From contig NZ_LANF01000013.1 of assembly GCF_000966265.1 (NCBI RefSeq), positions 84,244 to 148,243 on the forward strand: a stretch of DNA of 64,000 nt. The letters are read 5' to 3'. The notes beneath the pieces were generated by a model. That model was not told where the DNA came from, searched no databases, and saw only the letters and a program-made list of their open reading frames with translations. The position numbers and the translations under genes were made by a program. Origin of the DNA: Palaeococcus ferrophilus DSM 13482. GTDB lineage: Archaea > Methanobacteriota_B > Thermococci > Thermococcales > Thermococcaceae. Within the stretch, counting starts at the first letter, position 1; each line of letters starts with the position of its first letter. This document shows positions 35,819-44,192 of the stretch, piece by piece.

Positions 35819-36975
35819 TGGATGAGCCTGAAAAGAGTAGGGTTCTTGCAAGGGGTCAAACAATTATAACCCTGAAGAAGTTTCATTCAAAGATTAATGA
35901 AGTTGCAGATATGACAGTTGATGTGTACCTTGTGGAGAGTACTGGCAAGAAGGCAAAAGACCCCAGAACTTGGTTCAGGACTCATAACCTGATTCTTCCC
36001 ACCAGTTACAGAAGAAAGATTGTAAAGCTGTTTAACCAAAAATTCTTGAGGGTCATTAACAAGATATCAAAAGATGACACTGACTTCACTAACTTCTTTG
36101 ATTATAACAGACCATTTTCAGGTGGGGTTGTCAGGTATATTGAACCACAACATATCCCAGGATTTGAGGTGATATGGAACCAAATAAGACAAGGGGGTTC
36201 CAAATCCTCAACATCAGCTAAAGGTGTAAAGTCTATTGTGGGGTATGTTCTTGATATACAGTTTAAAGATGGGGGTAGAGTGGCATTCTTTGTTAAAAAT
36301 AGGAGGTCATTCATACTCAAGAAGAACAGCATCATGGTGGGGTTGTTTAGAAAACAACTGTCACTAGCAACTGATGATTACACTTCTATTCCATTGGCTA
36401 TTGACTCAATTTATTTTGAGTTCCCAGATACTGATAATGATGGATGGTTACTGGTGTTGAACACAAGGTATTTTGAATCATTCTTCAAGTACTATGAGCA
36501 CTACAAACAAATCACCCAAGAAACAATATCAAAACTCAAGGATTCTGGATTCATTGAGTTTGAAAATGAGGAGAAGGTCATGAAATATGCTCTCAGTACA
36601 GTTACAATATTTAGGACACTAACCCAACTACAGAAGAGCAAGTTTTTCAGCTTCATAACAGATGATGGAGTTGACACAGGTTCAGAAAGGTACAAAAATT
36701 TTGTCAATGACCTGCTAGACCAGCTGGATGTTCTTAGTGCAAAGGAGAGGCCAAACCTTAAGGTAACTGAAGATGATGACCATATCAGGATTAAGATTGA
36801 GGACAAAAAAGGCCTAAAGCAGTTCATAGAAATTTGTCAAAGAAAGTACATGGCAACTGTTAGTAGGAGGAGTGGAGTGGTTAGGCTTTATGAGGTAAAA
36901 GGTGGAGTGAGGGAACTTAAGCAACTCCCCCTTGATGTATGGTTAAGGACAAAGCCACAGGGTGAAACTGCATGA
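35818..36975 (+). CDS. KwaB/DUF4868-like protein (candidate Kiwa component)
   Basis: A 385-residue soluble protein, its ATG overlapping the stop of the KwaA-like gene (TGATG). The central part VGYVLDIQFKDGGRVAFF..., VGLFRK, then IDSIYFEF, LLVLNTRYFESFFKYYEHY follows the order I recall for DUF4868: a frk-type strand, a short 'ID.I' segment and a 'N...FE..F.Y' motif. In Kiwa, KwaB binds DNA and blocks phage replication or late transcription when KwaA signals infection. The protein is longer than typical KwaB by about 60 residues. Function is inferred from the pair and the defence context. Confidence 0.55.
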   Translation: MDEPEKSRVLARGQTIITLKKFHSKINEVADMTVDVYLVESTGKKAKDPRTWFRTHNLILPTSYRRKIVKLFNQKFLRVINKISKDDTDFTNFFDYNRPFSGGVVRYIEPQHIPGFEVIWNQIRQGGSKSSTSAKGVKSIVGYVLDIQFKDGGRVAFFVKNRRSFILKKNSIMVGLFRKQLSLATDDYTSIPLAIDSIYFEFPDTDNDGWLLVLNTRYFESFFKYYEHYKQITQETISKLKDSGFIEFENEEKVMKYALSTVTIFRTLTQLQKSKFFSFITDDGVDTGSERYKNFVNDLLDQLDVLSAKERPNLKVTEDDDHIRIKIEDKKGLKQFIEICQRKYMATVSRRSGVVRLYEVKGGVRELKQLPLDVWLRTKPQGETA

Positions 36976-38276
36976 GTGATATGTTGGACAAATTTAGGGC
37001 TCTACTTGGGGAGGTACCCAAAGAGTGGAAAGTTGTTAAATTGAAAGACATAGCAGAGACCTTCATTAGTGGGGGTACCCCTTCCACTAAGAATCCTGAA
37101 TATTGGGGTGGTGATATACCTTGGATTAGAAGTGTTCATATAACAAAGTACTATATTGATGAATCCTCAATTAAACAGCATATAACAAAGAAAGGATTAG
37201 AAAATAGTTCTACAAAAGTTGTCCCAAAGGGTAATGTAATAATAGCTACAAGAGTAGGAATTGGAAACTCTGCAGTAAACCTGATAGATGTAGCAATTAA
37301 TCAAGATTTAACTGGAGTAATAATTGATACATCTAAGATAGACCCCTTCTTTTTAGTGTGGTACCTCCATTTGCCAAGGGTACTCATGCTTTTTGAATTA
37401 TTTTCAAGAGGTACCACAATAAAAGGAATTCCAAAAAAGCATTTACAAGAACTTTATGTCCCTCTCCCATCACTCCCAGAGCAGAAGAAAATAGCTGAAA
37501 TACTATCCACAATTGACAAGGCCATTGAGAAAACTGATGCCTTAATCCACCATTACCAGCAACTCAAGAATGCCTTAATGCAGAAGCTGTTCACTGAGGG
37601 GATTGGACATACAAGGTTCAAGTCAAGTCCCTTAGGGCAAATTCCTGCTGAGTGGGATGTTGTTAAATTTGGTGATATATCAGAGTTCAAAAATGGTATC
37701 AACTTCAAGGGAGATTTAAAGGGTGATGTTGGGATTTTAACTATTGATGTATTGAACATGTATGGGGAGGGTATTTACTTAGACATGTCTAATCTATATA
37801 GAGTGAACATGGAGGTCAAGGAGAACTATCTCCTTCAGAGAGGTGATATCTTAATTGTCAGGTCTTCCCTAAAACAAGAGGGAGTTGGATGGGCTTCCAT
37901 GTTTAATGGATATCATGAACCAGTAACTTTCTGTGGCTTTTTAATTAGAGCTAGAATGAAAGAGGGATACAGAGATACAGTACTTCCAGAGTTCTTAGTG
38001 TACTATTTGAGAAGTGACATTAGTAGGAGTATGCTAATATCAACTTCTGGTAAAGTTGCTATCACTAACATAAGCCAAGGATTGCTAAAACAACTCAATA
38101 TACCACTGCCTCCTCTAGAAGAACAAAAGAAAATAGCCCAGATTCTCATGACTATTGATAACAAGATTGAGGCTGAGATAAAAACAAAAGAAGAGCTTGA
38201 GAAACTCAAGCAGGGGATGATGGACAAACTTCTCACTGGAAAAGTGAGGGTTAAGGTGGGTGAGGAAAGTGGATAA
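36972..38276 (+). CDS. hsdS: Type I restriction-modification specificity subunit
   Basis: A 434-residue HsdS with two target recognition domains, each beginning with the family signature (IPKEWKVVKLKDIAETFISGG near residue 14, IPAEWDVVKFGDISEFKNG near residue 224) and each followed by the conserved spacer helix LPEQKKIAEILSTIDKAIE or LEEQKKIAQILMTIDNKIE. It selects a bipartite DNA sequence for methylation or cleavage. ATG 36972 overlaps the previous stop by 4 bp. The target sequence cannot be predicted from the protein by eye. Confidence 0.95.
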   Translation: MSDMLDKFRALLGEVPKEWKVVKLKDIAETFISGGTPSTKNPEYWGGDIPWIRSVHITKYYIDESSIKQHITKKGLENSSTKVVPKGNVIIATRVGIGNSAVNLIDVAINQDLTGVIIDTSKIDPFFLVWYLHLPRVLMLFELFSRGTTIKGIPKKHLQELYVPLPSLPEQKKIAEILSTIDKAIEKTDALIHHYQQLKNALMQKLFTEGIGHTRFKSSPLGQIPAEWDVVKFGDISEFKNGINFKGDLKGDVGILTIDVLNMYGEGIYLDMSNLYRVNMEVKENYLLQRGDILIVRSSLKQEGVGWASMFNGYHEPVTFCGFLIRARMKEGYRDTVLPEFLVYYLRSDISRSMLISTSGKVAITNISQGLLKQLNIPLPPLEEQKKIAQILMTIDNKIEAEIKTKEELEKLKQGMMDKLLTGKVRVKVGEESG

Positions 38277-40125
38277 GCTTGACCCAAAGATGGATAATTT
38301 GCTTGAGATATTGAAACAGGCTGAAGATGGTAAATTAGTCCTTCCCCAGTTCCAAAGAGACTTTGTATGGTCAAGGCAGGACATTAAGGATTTATTGGTT
38401 TCACTCCTCAATGGCTACTTTGTGGGCACATTCCTCTTCCTTAGAACAGACCCTACCCAACCACCATTTAAGTGGAGGCCAATCCAGGGTGTCAGTTTGC
38501 CAGTTGATGAAAATGGTAATTATATTGCAGAACCAGAGGCCATGATTCTTGATGGCCAGCAGAGGATAACATCACTCCACTATGTGTTCTATGCACCACC
38601 AAAAGAAGTTGTCACCCCAAAGTACACCAGCAGGAGATACCTCTTCTTCTTGAGGCTTGAAGAATTGGAAAAGGGTAATGTTGAGGATGCTGTGTTCAGT
38701 GTGAATGAAGATGATGCTAGGAAGTACTTGGACAAAAACTATCAGTTTGAGCACAAAATAGTTCCATTCACAGAGCTTTCTAACAAAGAAAAGTGGGAAG
38801 ATTGGGTAGAGGAATTCATAGAGTATCATGTTGACAAATACATAGAGGAGAACATTGGTGAAGATGTTAGCTTTAAACAGGGTAGAGAACTGACTCAAGA
38901 GTACAAGAGGCAACTTAAGGCAAAGGCAGACCGCTGGGAGAAGTACATTAACAATCTCCTAGAGTTCAAGGTTCCAGTCCTTTACTTACCAAAAATTGAA
39001 CCAGACAATAAACAAAAACTTGGTGAGGTCTGCACAATATTTGAGAAGATGAACAGCACTGGAGTTAGGTTATCAGTCTTTGACCTCTTGACTGCTAGGC
39101 TGTATAAAGATGATATTGACCTTCATAAAATATGGCAGGACACTGTTGATTCATTTGAGGGTATCAGAAAGTTGTCTGAGGACAACCCAGACCTCTTTAA
39201 AGTGTTGCTACTCAGGGCACTAGGCCTTATGAGAGTGCTCAGGGACAGGGATAAGGACAAGGGTGAGAAGGAGATTAGTGATGTTAAAAATAGGTCTTTA
39301 ATTAATTTGTCACCAGTGGATTTTGAGTCAGATTGGTGGATTATGGCAAGGTATTTTGATAGAGCCATTGAGAGAGTTATGAGTACCAATCAAGATGGGT
39401 TTGGGGCATTCCTGCCAAAGTGGGTTCCTTACAAACCCATGCTCCCAGTTTTGGCAACACTCCTCTACTATGTGGAGGGTACTAAAGAGTTATCACCAAT
39501 AGAAAAGAGCAAGGCTTACACACTAATAAAGCAGTGGTACTGGAGTTCAGTATTCACTGAGAGGTACAGCAGTGCTGTTGAGTCTAAGTCTTTGAGTGAT
39601 ACACTAGAGTTAATAAAGGCTTTCAAAGAGCCTGAATTCCTACCCTCAATGATTACTGAGGCAAGGACTAGAATTACCTCACTAAACTTACACACAGTCT
39701 CAAGAAGTGGAAGTGCAATTTACAGAGGCATTATGAACTTAATTGCATTGAACCATGCAAGGGACTTTCTCCAAGTTGATGCCATAGAATTCCATAACCT
39801 AGAAGACCACCACATATTCCCCCAGGCCTTCCTAAGGAGGCAAGGTTTTGGAGACAAAGACAAATCCAAGATTAATACCATACTTAATAGAACCCTCATC
39901 ACTGATGAAACCAACAGGAAGATTTCAGCAACATCACCAAAAGAGTACATTAAATGGATTCCTGGTGATTTGGAAGAGGTTCTCAAGCCTCACTTTATTG
40001 ATTCTGGGTGCATTGATGCTATGAAAGAGAACAATTATGAGAAGTTCCTGGAAAGGAGGAGGATGCTTATTTTAAACAAAGTGCAAGAACTTATAGGTGG
40101 GGGAGGGGAGGATGTCAACTCCTGA
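38260..40125 (+). CDS. DUF262-DUF1524 protein (GmrSD-like type IV restriction)
   Basis: A 621-residue protein. The N-terminus LVLPQFQRDFVWSRQDIKDLL and ILDGQQRITSLHYVF are the DUF262 (GmrS-like) nucleotide-hydrolysis motifs; the C-terminal part has LEDHHIFPQAFLRRQGF... NTILNRTLIT, the DUF1524 HNH-type nuclease (GmrD-like). Fused GmrSD proteins restrict DNA with modified, for example glucosylated, bases. It starts at GTG 38260 within the end of hsdS and ends within hsdR. Placement inside a type I operon suggests a combined defence against both unmodified and modified DNA. Confidence 0.85.
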   Translation: MRKVDKLDPKMDNLLEILKQAEDGKLVLPQFQRDFVWSRQDIKDLLVSLLNGYFVGTFLFLRTDPTQPPFKWRPIQGVSLPVDENGNYIAEPEAMILDGQQRITSLHYVFYAPPKEVVTPKYTSRRYLFFLRLEELEKGNVEDAVFSVNEDDARKYLDKNYQFEHKIVPFTELSNKEKWEDWVEEFIEYHVDKYIEENIGEDVSFKQGRELTQEYKRQLKAKADRWEKYINNLLEFKVPVLYLPKIEPDNKQKLGEVCTIFEKMNSTGVRLSVFDLLTARLYKDDIDLHKIWQDTVDSFEGIRKLSEDNPDLFKVLLLRALGLMRVLRDRDKDKGEKEISDVKNRSLINLSPVDFESDWWIMARYFDRAIERVMSTNQDGFGAFLPKWVPYKPMLPVLATLLYYVEGTKELSPIEKSKAYTLIKQWYWSSVFTERYSSAVESKSLSDTLELIKAFKEPEFLPSMITEARTRITSLNLHTVSRSGSAIYRGIMNLIALNHARDFLQVDAIEFHNLEDHHIFPQAFLRRQGFGDKDKSKINTILNRTLITDETNRKISATSPKEYIKWIPGDLEEVLKPHFIDSGCIDAMKENNYEKFLERRRMLILNKVQELIGGGGEDVNS

Positions 40126-43100
40126 AGAGAGGATATCTGAGTATCCATTTATCAATATCCTGTCCAGGGAACTCGGCTGGGAGTATGTGCCTCCTTCAGA
40201 ATTAAAGAAGGAGAGGGACTACAACTCAGCTCTTCTTAAAGACAGACTAATGAGGACCCTCCTTAGGATAAATGCTGGGAAGATATCTGAGGAAGATGCA
40301 GAGCAGATAATTAAAAAGCTGGAGTATCTCCCCCACACTATAGAAGGGAACAGGGAGTTTCTGGAGATTTTGAAGAATGGTCTTTCTTTCAAACCCAAAG
40401 GTTCAAAGTTCCACAGAACAATATGGTTAATTGATTATAAGAATCTTGGGAATAATGAGTTCTTGGTAACTAGGCAGTTCTATATTAAAGAGGGTGAGAA
40501 TAGGAGAAGGCCAGACATTGTTCTGTTCATTAATGGAATTCCAGTTGTGGTGATTGAGGTCAAAAGCCCTACTACTGAAAGTGAAACCCTTGAAGTTGCA
40601 TACCAGCAGATAAAAGATTATGAATCTGCTGTTCCCAAGCTGTTTGTTTTTAATCAATTCAACATCATCTCAGATTGGACTGAGGTTCTTTATGCTCCAA
40701 CCTTTTCAGATGCCCCCTTGGACATGTGGGGAAGATGGAAAGACCCCTATCCTCACAAGCTTGATGTGACTTATTATGAAGACCCCATTAAAGTGACTGC
40801 ATATGGTATGCTGTCAAAGGAGAACCTGATTGACCTAATTAGAAATTTCATATTCTTTAGGCATGAGAAAAATAAGCTTGTAAAGATTATATCTAGGTAC
40901 ATGCAGTTCAGAGCAACAAATAAAATCCATGACAGGATTCTCAGGACTTATCTTGGTGAGGGCAACAAAAAGACTGGACTTATATGGCACACCCAAGGTT
41001 CAGGAAAAAGTTTGACCATGTTTTTCACAGCTTGGAAACTATACAGGACAGAAGAGCTTGACAATCCAACCATTGTCATAGTGGTTGACAGAGATAATTT
41101 GGAACAACAAATGTTTGAGACATTCCAAAAGCACAAGTTCAATGTTAAGAGAGCCTCCTCAATACCAAAATTAATTGAGATGCTATACAATAATGAGAGA
41201 GGCATAATACTAACTACTGTTCAAAAGTTCCAAGAGCCTAGAGAATCAGAGGATAAGGAGAGAACAAGGAGATACAGAGAGATGTTTGAAGCCTTGAAGA
41301 GTGGAAACCACCCAGTAAACAAGAGGCAGAATGTTATAATTCTAACTGATGAGAGCCACAGGAGCCAGTATGGTGTGTTGGCTATAAACATGAGGGCCAT
41401 GCTTTCCAATGCATTCATCTTTGGTTTTACTGGTACACCAATAGCAAAGGATGAGAGGAACACCTTTGAAAAATTCAACCCTCCAGGGGAATTATATTTG
41501 GACAGGTATTCTATTGAGGAGTCAATAAGGGATGGGTTTACAGTCCCAATTTATTACCAGTATAAGGGAGTCAAATATAAGGTGGACAAGGAGTTAGCTG
41601 ACAAGTTATTTGAATCAGAGTTCTGGATGCTAGATGAAGAGACAAAGAAGAAACTCCAAAAGAAAGTTGACAGGAGGCTCCTACTTAAGCTCAGGAAAAG
41701 GATTGAGCTTGTTGCTAAGGATATTGCAGAGCACTACCAAAAATACATAGAACCATTGGGATTCAAAGGGCAAGTAGTTGCAGTAAATAGATGGGCTTGT
41801 GCTTATTACAAAGAGGAGCTGGATAAGTATCTCCCCCCAGAGTGGAGTGAGGTGGTGTTTTCACCAAGGGATGATGACCCACAAGAACTGAGGAAATATC
41901 ATAAGAGCAAGGAGAAGATTGAAGAAATTGTTGAGAAGTTTAGGCATGGAGACACCCCTAAGCTCCTCATTGTAACAAACATGCTACTAACAGGGTTTGA
42001 TGCTCCAGTAAATCAGGTCATGTATTTAGACAAATACTTGAGAGACCACAATTTATTACAGGCCATTGCTAGAGTAAACAGGCCTGCACCTGGAAAGGAG
42101 TTTGGATTAGTGGTTGATTATAGTGGGGTGTTTGAGAACCTGAAGGAGGTTCTTAATTTTTACCAAGAGGACATCAAAGGTGTGGCATACAATTATGACT
42201 CACTAAAAGAGGGCTTCAAGAACCTGTATAATGAACTTGTGGAATTTTTGGGTGGTGTTAACCAAGTTAATAAAAACACCCTTGATTACTTTGTCATTAA
42301 CTACCTGAGAGACCCGGCTAGGGCCAAGTTCTTTGAGGAGAAATACCAGCAACTTGCAAAATTGTTTGAGTTCATTTCTCCAGACCCATTTTTGGCACCA
42401 TATCTTGACACTTACAAGAAAATAACTGCCATTTACAAGGCCTATGTAAGAAAATACAAGGGTAAGAAGGGTAGGAAGTTCAGAGAGTATTATAAGAAAA
42501 CTGAGAAAATAATTGAGAGGAGTGTGGAAGCCAAGGAAATTGAAGATAAATTCCCAGTAATTAAATTTGATGTTGACTACCTGGAGAAGCTGTCATCAAA
42601 GGTTAAGAAAGGGGAAGCTAATGACTCAAAACTTATTGACCTCACAGTGGTATTAAAGAAATGGTCTGAGAGAAACAAAAACAAAGGCCCTGCATATCAA
42701 AAGTTATCTGAAAGAATTGAGAAGTTGATAAAAAGAATCTATGAAAATGCTGAGAAAATACAGGAATTCAGCAAGCAACTTCATGAAGTAGCTCAGGAAG
42801 TCATTGAGATTGAGAAAGAGCCCATGAAATATGGTCTTAGTTCTGAGGAGTTTCTTCTGATGTCATTCCTTCATGAAAAACTAGGTGTTGATAAACAGAC
42901 AGCAAGGAAGTATGTACTTGAACTGAAAGAGGAACTCAAAGGCAAAATGTTCAGTGGTTGGACTACTAGGGAGAGTGCCAGAGCTGAGGTTGAACAGAGT
43001 GTCAGATTGTTCTTGCTGGTTAAATTAGCTGAGAGAAACTTAGAACCTAGTGAGCTTGAAAGGACACTAGATACTATTCACCATGAGTTCTTTGAGCTGT

Positions 43101-43132
43101 TGGTAGAGAACTTTGATGAGGGTTGGAAGTGA
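40112..43132 (+). CDS. hsdR: Type I restriction-modification endonuclease/translocase subunit
   Basis: A 1006-residue protein. The N-terminal nuclease has RPDIVLFINGIPVVVIEVKSP (PD-ExK). The motor has Walker A WHTQGSGKSLTM, DEAD-box variant LTDESHRSQ, FGFTGTPI, and motif VI LLQAIARVNRP; the long helical C-terminus binds the rest of the complex. It translocates DNA and cuts it when unmethylated. ATG 40112 with GGAGGGGAGG upstream is preferred to GTG 40097, and overlaps the GmrSD-like stop by 14 bp. Confidence 0.95.
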   Translation: MSTPEERISEYPFINILSRELGWEYVPPSELKKERDYNSALLKDRLMRTLLRINAGKISEEDAEQIIKKLEYLPHTIEGNREFLEILKNGLSFKPKGSKFHRTIWLIDYKNLGNNEFLVTRQFYIKEGENRRRPDIVLFINGIPVVVIEVKSPTTESETLEVAYQQIKDYESAVPKLFVFNQFNIISDWTEVLYAPTFSDAPLDMWGRWKDPYPHKLDVTYYEDPIKVTAYGMLSKENLIDLIRNFIFFRHEKNKLVKIISRYMQFRATNKIHDRILRTYLGEGNKKTGLIWHTQGSGKSLTMFFTAWKLYRTEELDNPTIVIVVDRDNLEQQMFETFQKHKFNVKRASSIPKLIEMLYNNERGIILTTVQKFQEPRESEDKERTRRYREMFEALKSGNHPVNKRQNVIILTDESHRSQYGVLAINMRAMLSNAFIFGFTGTPIAKDERNTFEKFNPPGELYLDRYSIEESIRDGFTVPIYYQYKGVKYKVDKELADKLFESEFWMLDEETKKKLQKKVDRRLLLKLRKRIELVAKDIAEHYQKYIEPLGFKGQVVAVNRWACAYYKEELDKYLPPEWSEVVFSPRDDDPQELRKYHKSKEKIEEIVEKFRHGDTPKLLIVTNMLLTGFDAPVNQVMYLDKYLRDHNLLQAIARVNRPAPGKEFGLVVDYSGVFENLKEVLNFYQEDIKGVAYNYDSLKEGFKNLYNELVEFLGGVNQVNKNTLDYFVINYLRDPARAKFFEEKYQQLAKLFEFISPDPFLAPYLDTYKKITAIYKAYVRKYKGKKGRKFREYYKKTEKIIERSVEAKEIEDKFPVIKFDVDYLEKLSSKVKKGEANDSKLIDLTVVLKKWSERNKNKGPAYQKLSERIEKLIKRIYENAEKIQEFSKQLHEVAQEVIEIEKEPMKYGLSSEEFLLMSFLHEKLGVDKQTARKYVLELKEELKGKMFSGWTTRESARAEVEQSVRLFLLVKLAERNLEPSELERTLDTIHHEFFELLVENFDEGWK

Positions 43133-43857
43133 GCATAGGCTTTTACTCAGATATCCCACTTTTAATTGAAGTTAGAGATGTCAAGTTAGCTAGGATAATA
43201 ATTAGACCTGATGGTATTGTGAGGGTTGTGGTTCCTGCAGGATATGATGTGGAGCAACTATTATCCAAAAAGAGAGAATGGATTCTCCAACAACTCTCAC
43301 AAATAGAACAGTATCAAAAAGTTGCATTGAGTGAGAACTTTTATCTCTTTGGGAAACCAGTTAGATTATATGTCAGGTACCATACTGGTCAAAGTAGCAA
43401 GTTGACCATTCTAAACCACAAGGTCATTTTATCTGTCCCTGAATCTAGAAGGGGACAGGAGATTAGCCTTCTTGAAAAGGAGCTTAGAAAACTACTCAGA
43501 AATAGGCTGAATGAAGTTCTAACCCAATATTCAAGACTTTTAGGGGTTAACTACAACAGAGTCTCAATAAAGAAGCACAGGAGTAAGTGGGGTAGCTGTT
43601 CTCATAAAAACAATCTTAACTTTAATCTAGCCCTTCTATCCCTTCCAGAGGATACCATGAAATATGCTGTTCTTCATGAGCTTGTCCACTTAATTGAGAA
43701 AAAACACACTAAAAAATTCTGGCTTATTGTTAGTTCACTGATTCCAGACTATAAAAAACATGAGAAAATTCTGGAGGAACACTGGATAATTGTGTGGAAT
43801 AATGAAATTTGGAGAGAGTTATTGAATTTACCACTACCATCTGTTTCTGGGGTATGA
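43123..43857 (+). CDS. YgjP-like metallopeptidase (DUF45)
   Basis: A 244-residue protein with HRSKWGSCSHKNNLNFNLALL and YAVLHELVHLIEKKHTKKFW, the DUF45 zinc site (HExxH plus a downstream His). Members commonly accompany type I restriction genes, where their role is unknown. It overlaps the end of hsdR by 10 bp, with TTG 43123 or GTG 43129 as start, and is the last gene of the defence operon. Confidence 0.88.
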   Translation: MEVSIGFYSDIPLLIEVRDVKLARIIIRPDGIVRVVVPAGYDVEQLLSKKREWILQQLSQIEQYQKVALSENFYLFGKPVRLYVRYHTGQSSKLTILNHKVILSVPESRRGQEISLLEKELRKLLRNRLNEVLTQYSRLLGVNYNRVSIKKHRSKWGSCSHKNNLNFNLALLSLPEDTMKYAVLHELVHLIEKKHTKKFWLIVSSLIPDYKKHEKILEEHWIIVWNNEIWRELLNLPLPSVSGV

Positions 43858-43907
43858 TGCTAGTCCATTTTGTCATCCCAAGAGTAAATTAATCTAGTAG
43901 AGAAATA

Positions 43908-43937
43908 TTATATACAGGTATGCATTAATATGCATAC
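43908..43937 (+). promoter_or_regulatory. Int-N promoter with a perfect palindrome
   Basis: ATTATATAC at 43908-43916 serves as TATA box, followed by the inverted repeat GTATGCATTAATATGCATAC (43918-43937; 8-bp arms, 4-bp spacer). The palindrome lies 12 nt before ATG 43950 and overlaps the expected transcription start. The gene encodes an RHH-like domain, so autorepression by binding here is likely. Confidence 0.6.
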
Positions 43938-43949
43938 TGGGTGGTTATC

Positions 43950-44192
43950 ATGGTTAGAAAAGTCAGGACAACTGTACTTATCTCTAGGGAGCTTCACCAA
44001 AAGGCAAAGGAGAGGGGCATAAACTTGAGCAAGCTTCTTGAAAGGGCCTTGATGATAGAGCTAGAACTTCTAGAAAGTATTGACTTGAAAAGGGAGGAGC
44101 TCTTGAGGCAAAGGCTCTTAGAGGATAAAGTTAAGAATGGGGATGAAAGAGTGACTGATGGGATGATGAGTCTGGAGCCCCCTGATGGATGA
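43950..44192 (+). CDS. RHH-like N-terminal part (Int-N) of the split integrase
   Basis: The integrated reading frame encodes 80 residues: MVRKVRTTVLISRELHQKAKER, a ribbon-helix-helix-like DNA-binding start, then a helical, probably coiled-coil region (LERALMIELELLESIDLKREELL). It ends in MMSLEPPDG, where the last codons lie in the C/D sRNA. Codon GGG at 44160 and the following ATGATGAGTCT are in the same frame as the catalytic integrase at 27278, so on a circle the protein reads DGMMSLDSKI and continues for 714 residues. It looks like a lone CopG-type regulator, but is better read as the displaced N-terminus of the integrase. It may act alone as a repressor while integrated. Confidence 0.8.
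   Translation: MVRKVRTTVLISRELHQKAKERGINLSKLLERALMIELELLESIDLKREELLRQRLLEDKVKNGDERVTDGMMSLEPPDG
44159..44173 (+). repeat. attR core, 15-bp direct repeat
   Basis: Second copy of TGGGATGATGAGTCT. Box C of the complete C/D sRNA lies in it, so integration kept the guide RNA body intact and replaced only the sequence upstream of it. CpG and GATC reappear to the right. Confidence 0.85.

Larger units (their letters stand above)
27274..44173. mobile_element. Integrated CpG/GATC-avoiding element carrying a defence operon
   Basis: About 16.9 kb between two copies of TGGGATGATGAGTCT. It contains a split tyrosine integrase whose two parts are in frame across the repeats, an MCM-like helicase, two small leftward genes, and an eight-gene operon of restriction and other defence functions. 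Composition changes abruptly at both repeats: I counted seven CpG and no GATC inside, while both are common outside. No capsid, packaging or conjugation genes are seen, so it is better called an integrative plasmid or genomic island than a provirus. The integration target is a C/D box guide RNA gene. Confidence 0.9.

Noticed and set aside
27274..44173. Provirus of the TKV/pTN3 type
   Set aside because: The split integrase is similar in principle, but there is no capsid, packaging ATPase or other virion gene in the element.
43950..44192. Lone CopG-type antitoxin
   Set aside because: No toxin gene is adjacent, and the frame fuses exactly with the integrase across the att core, so it is better explained as the integrase N-terminus.
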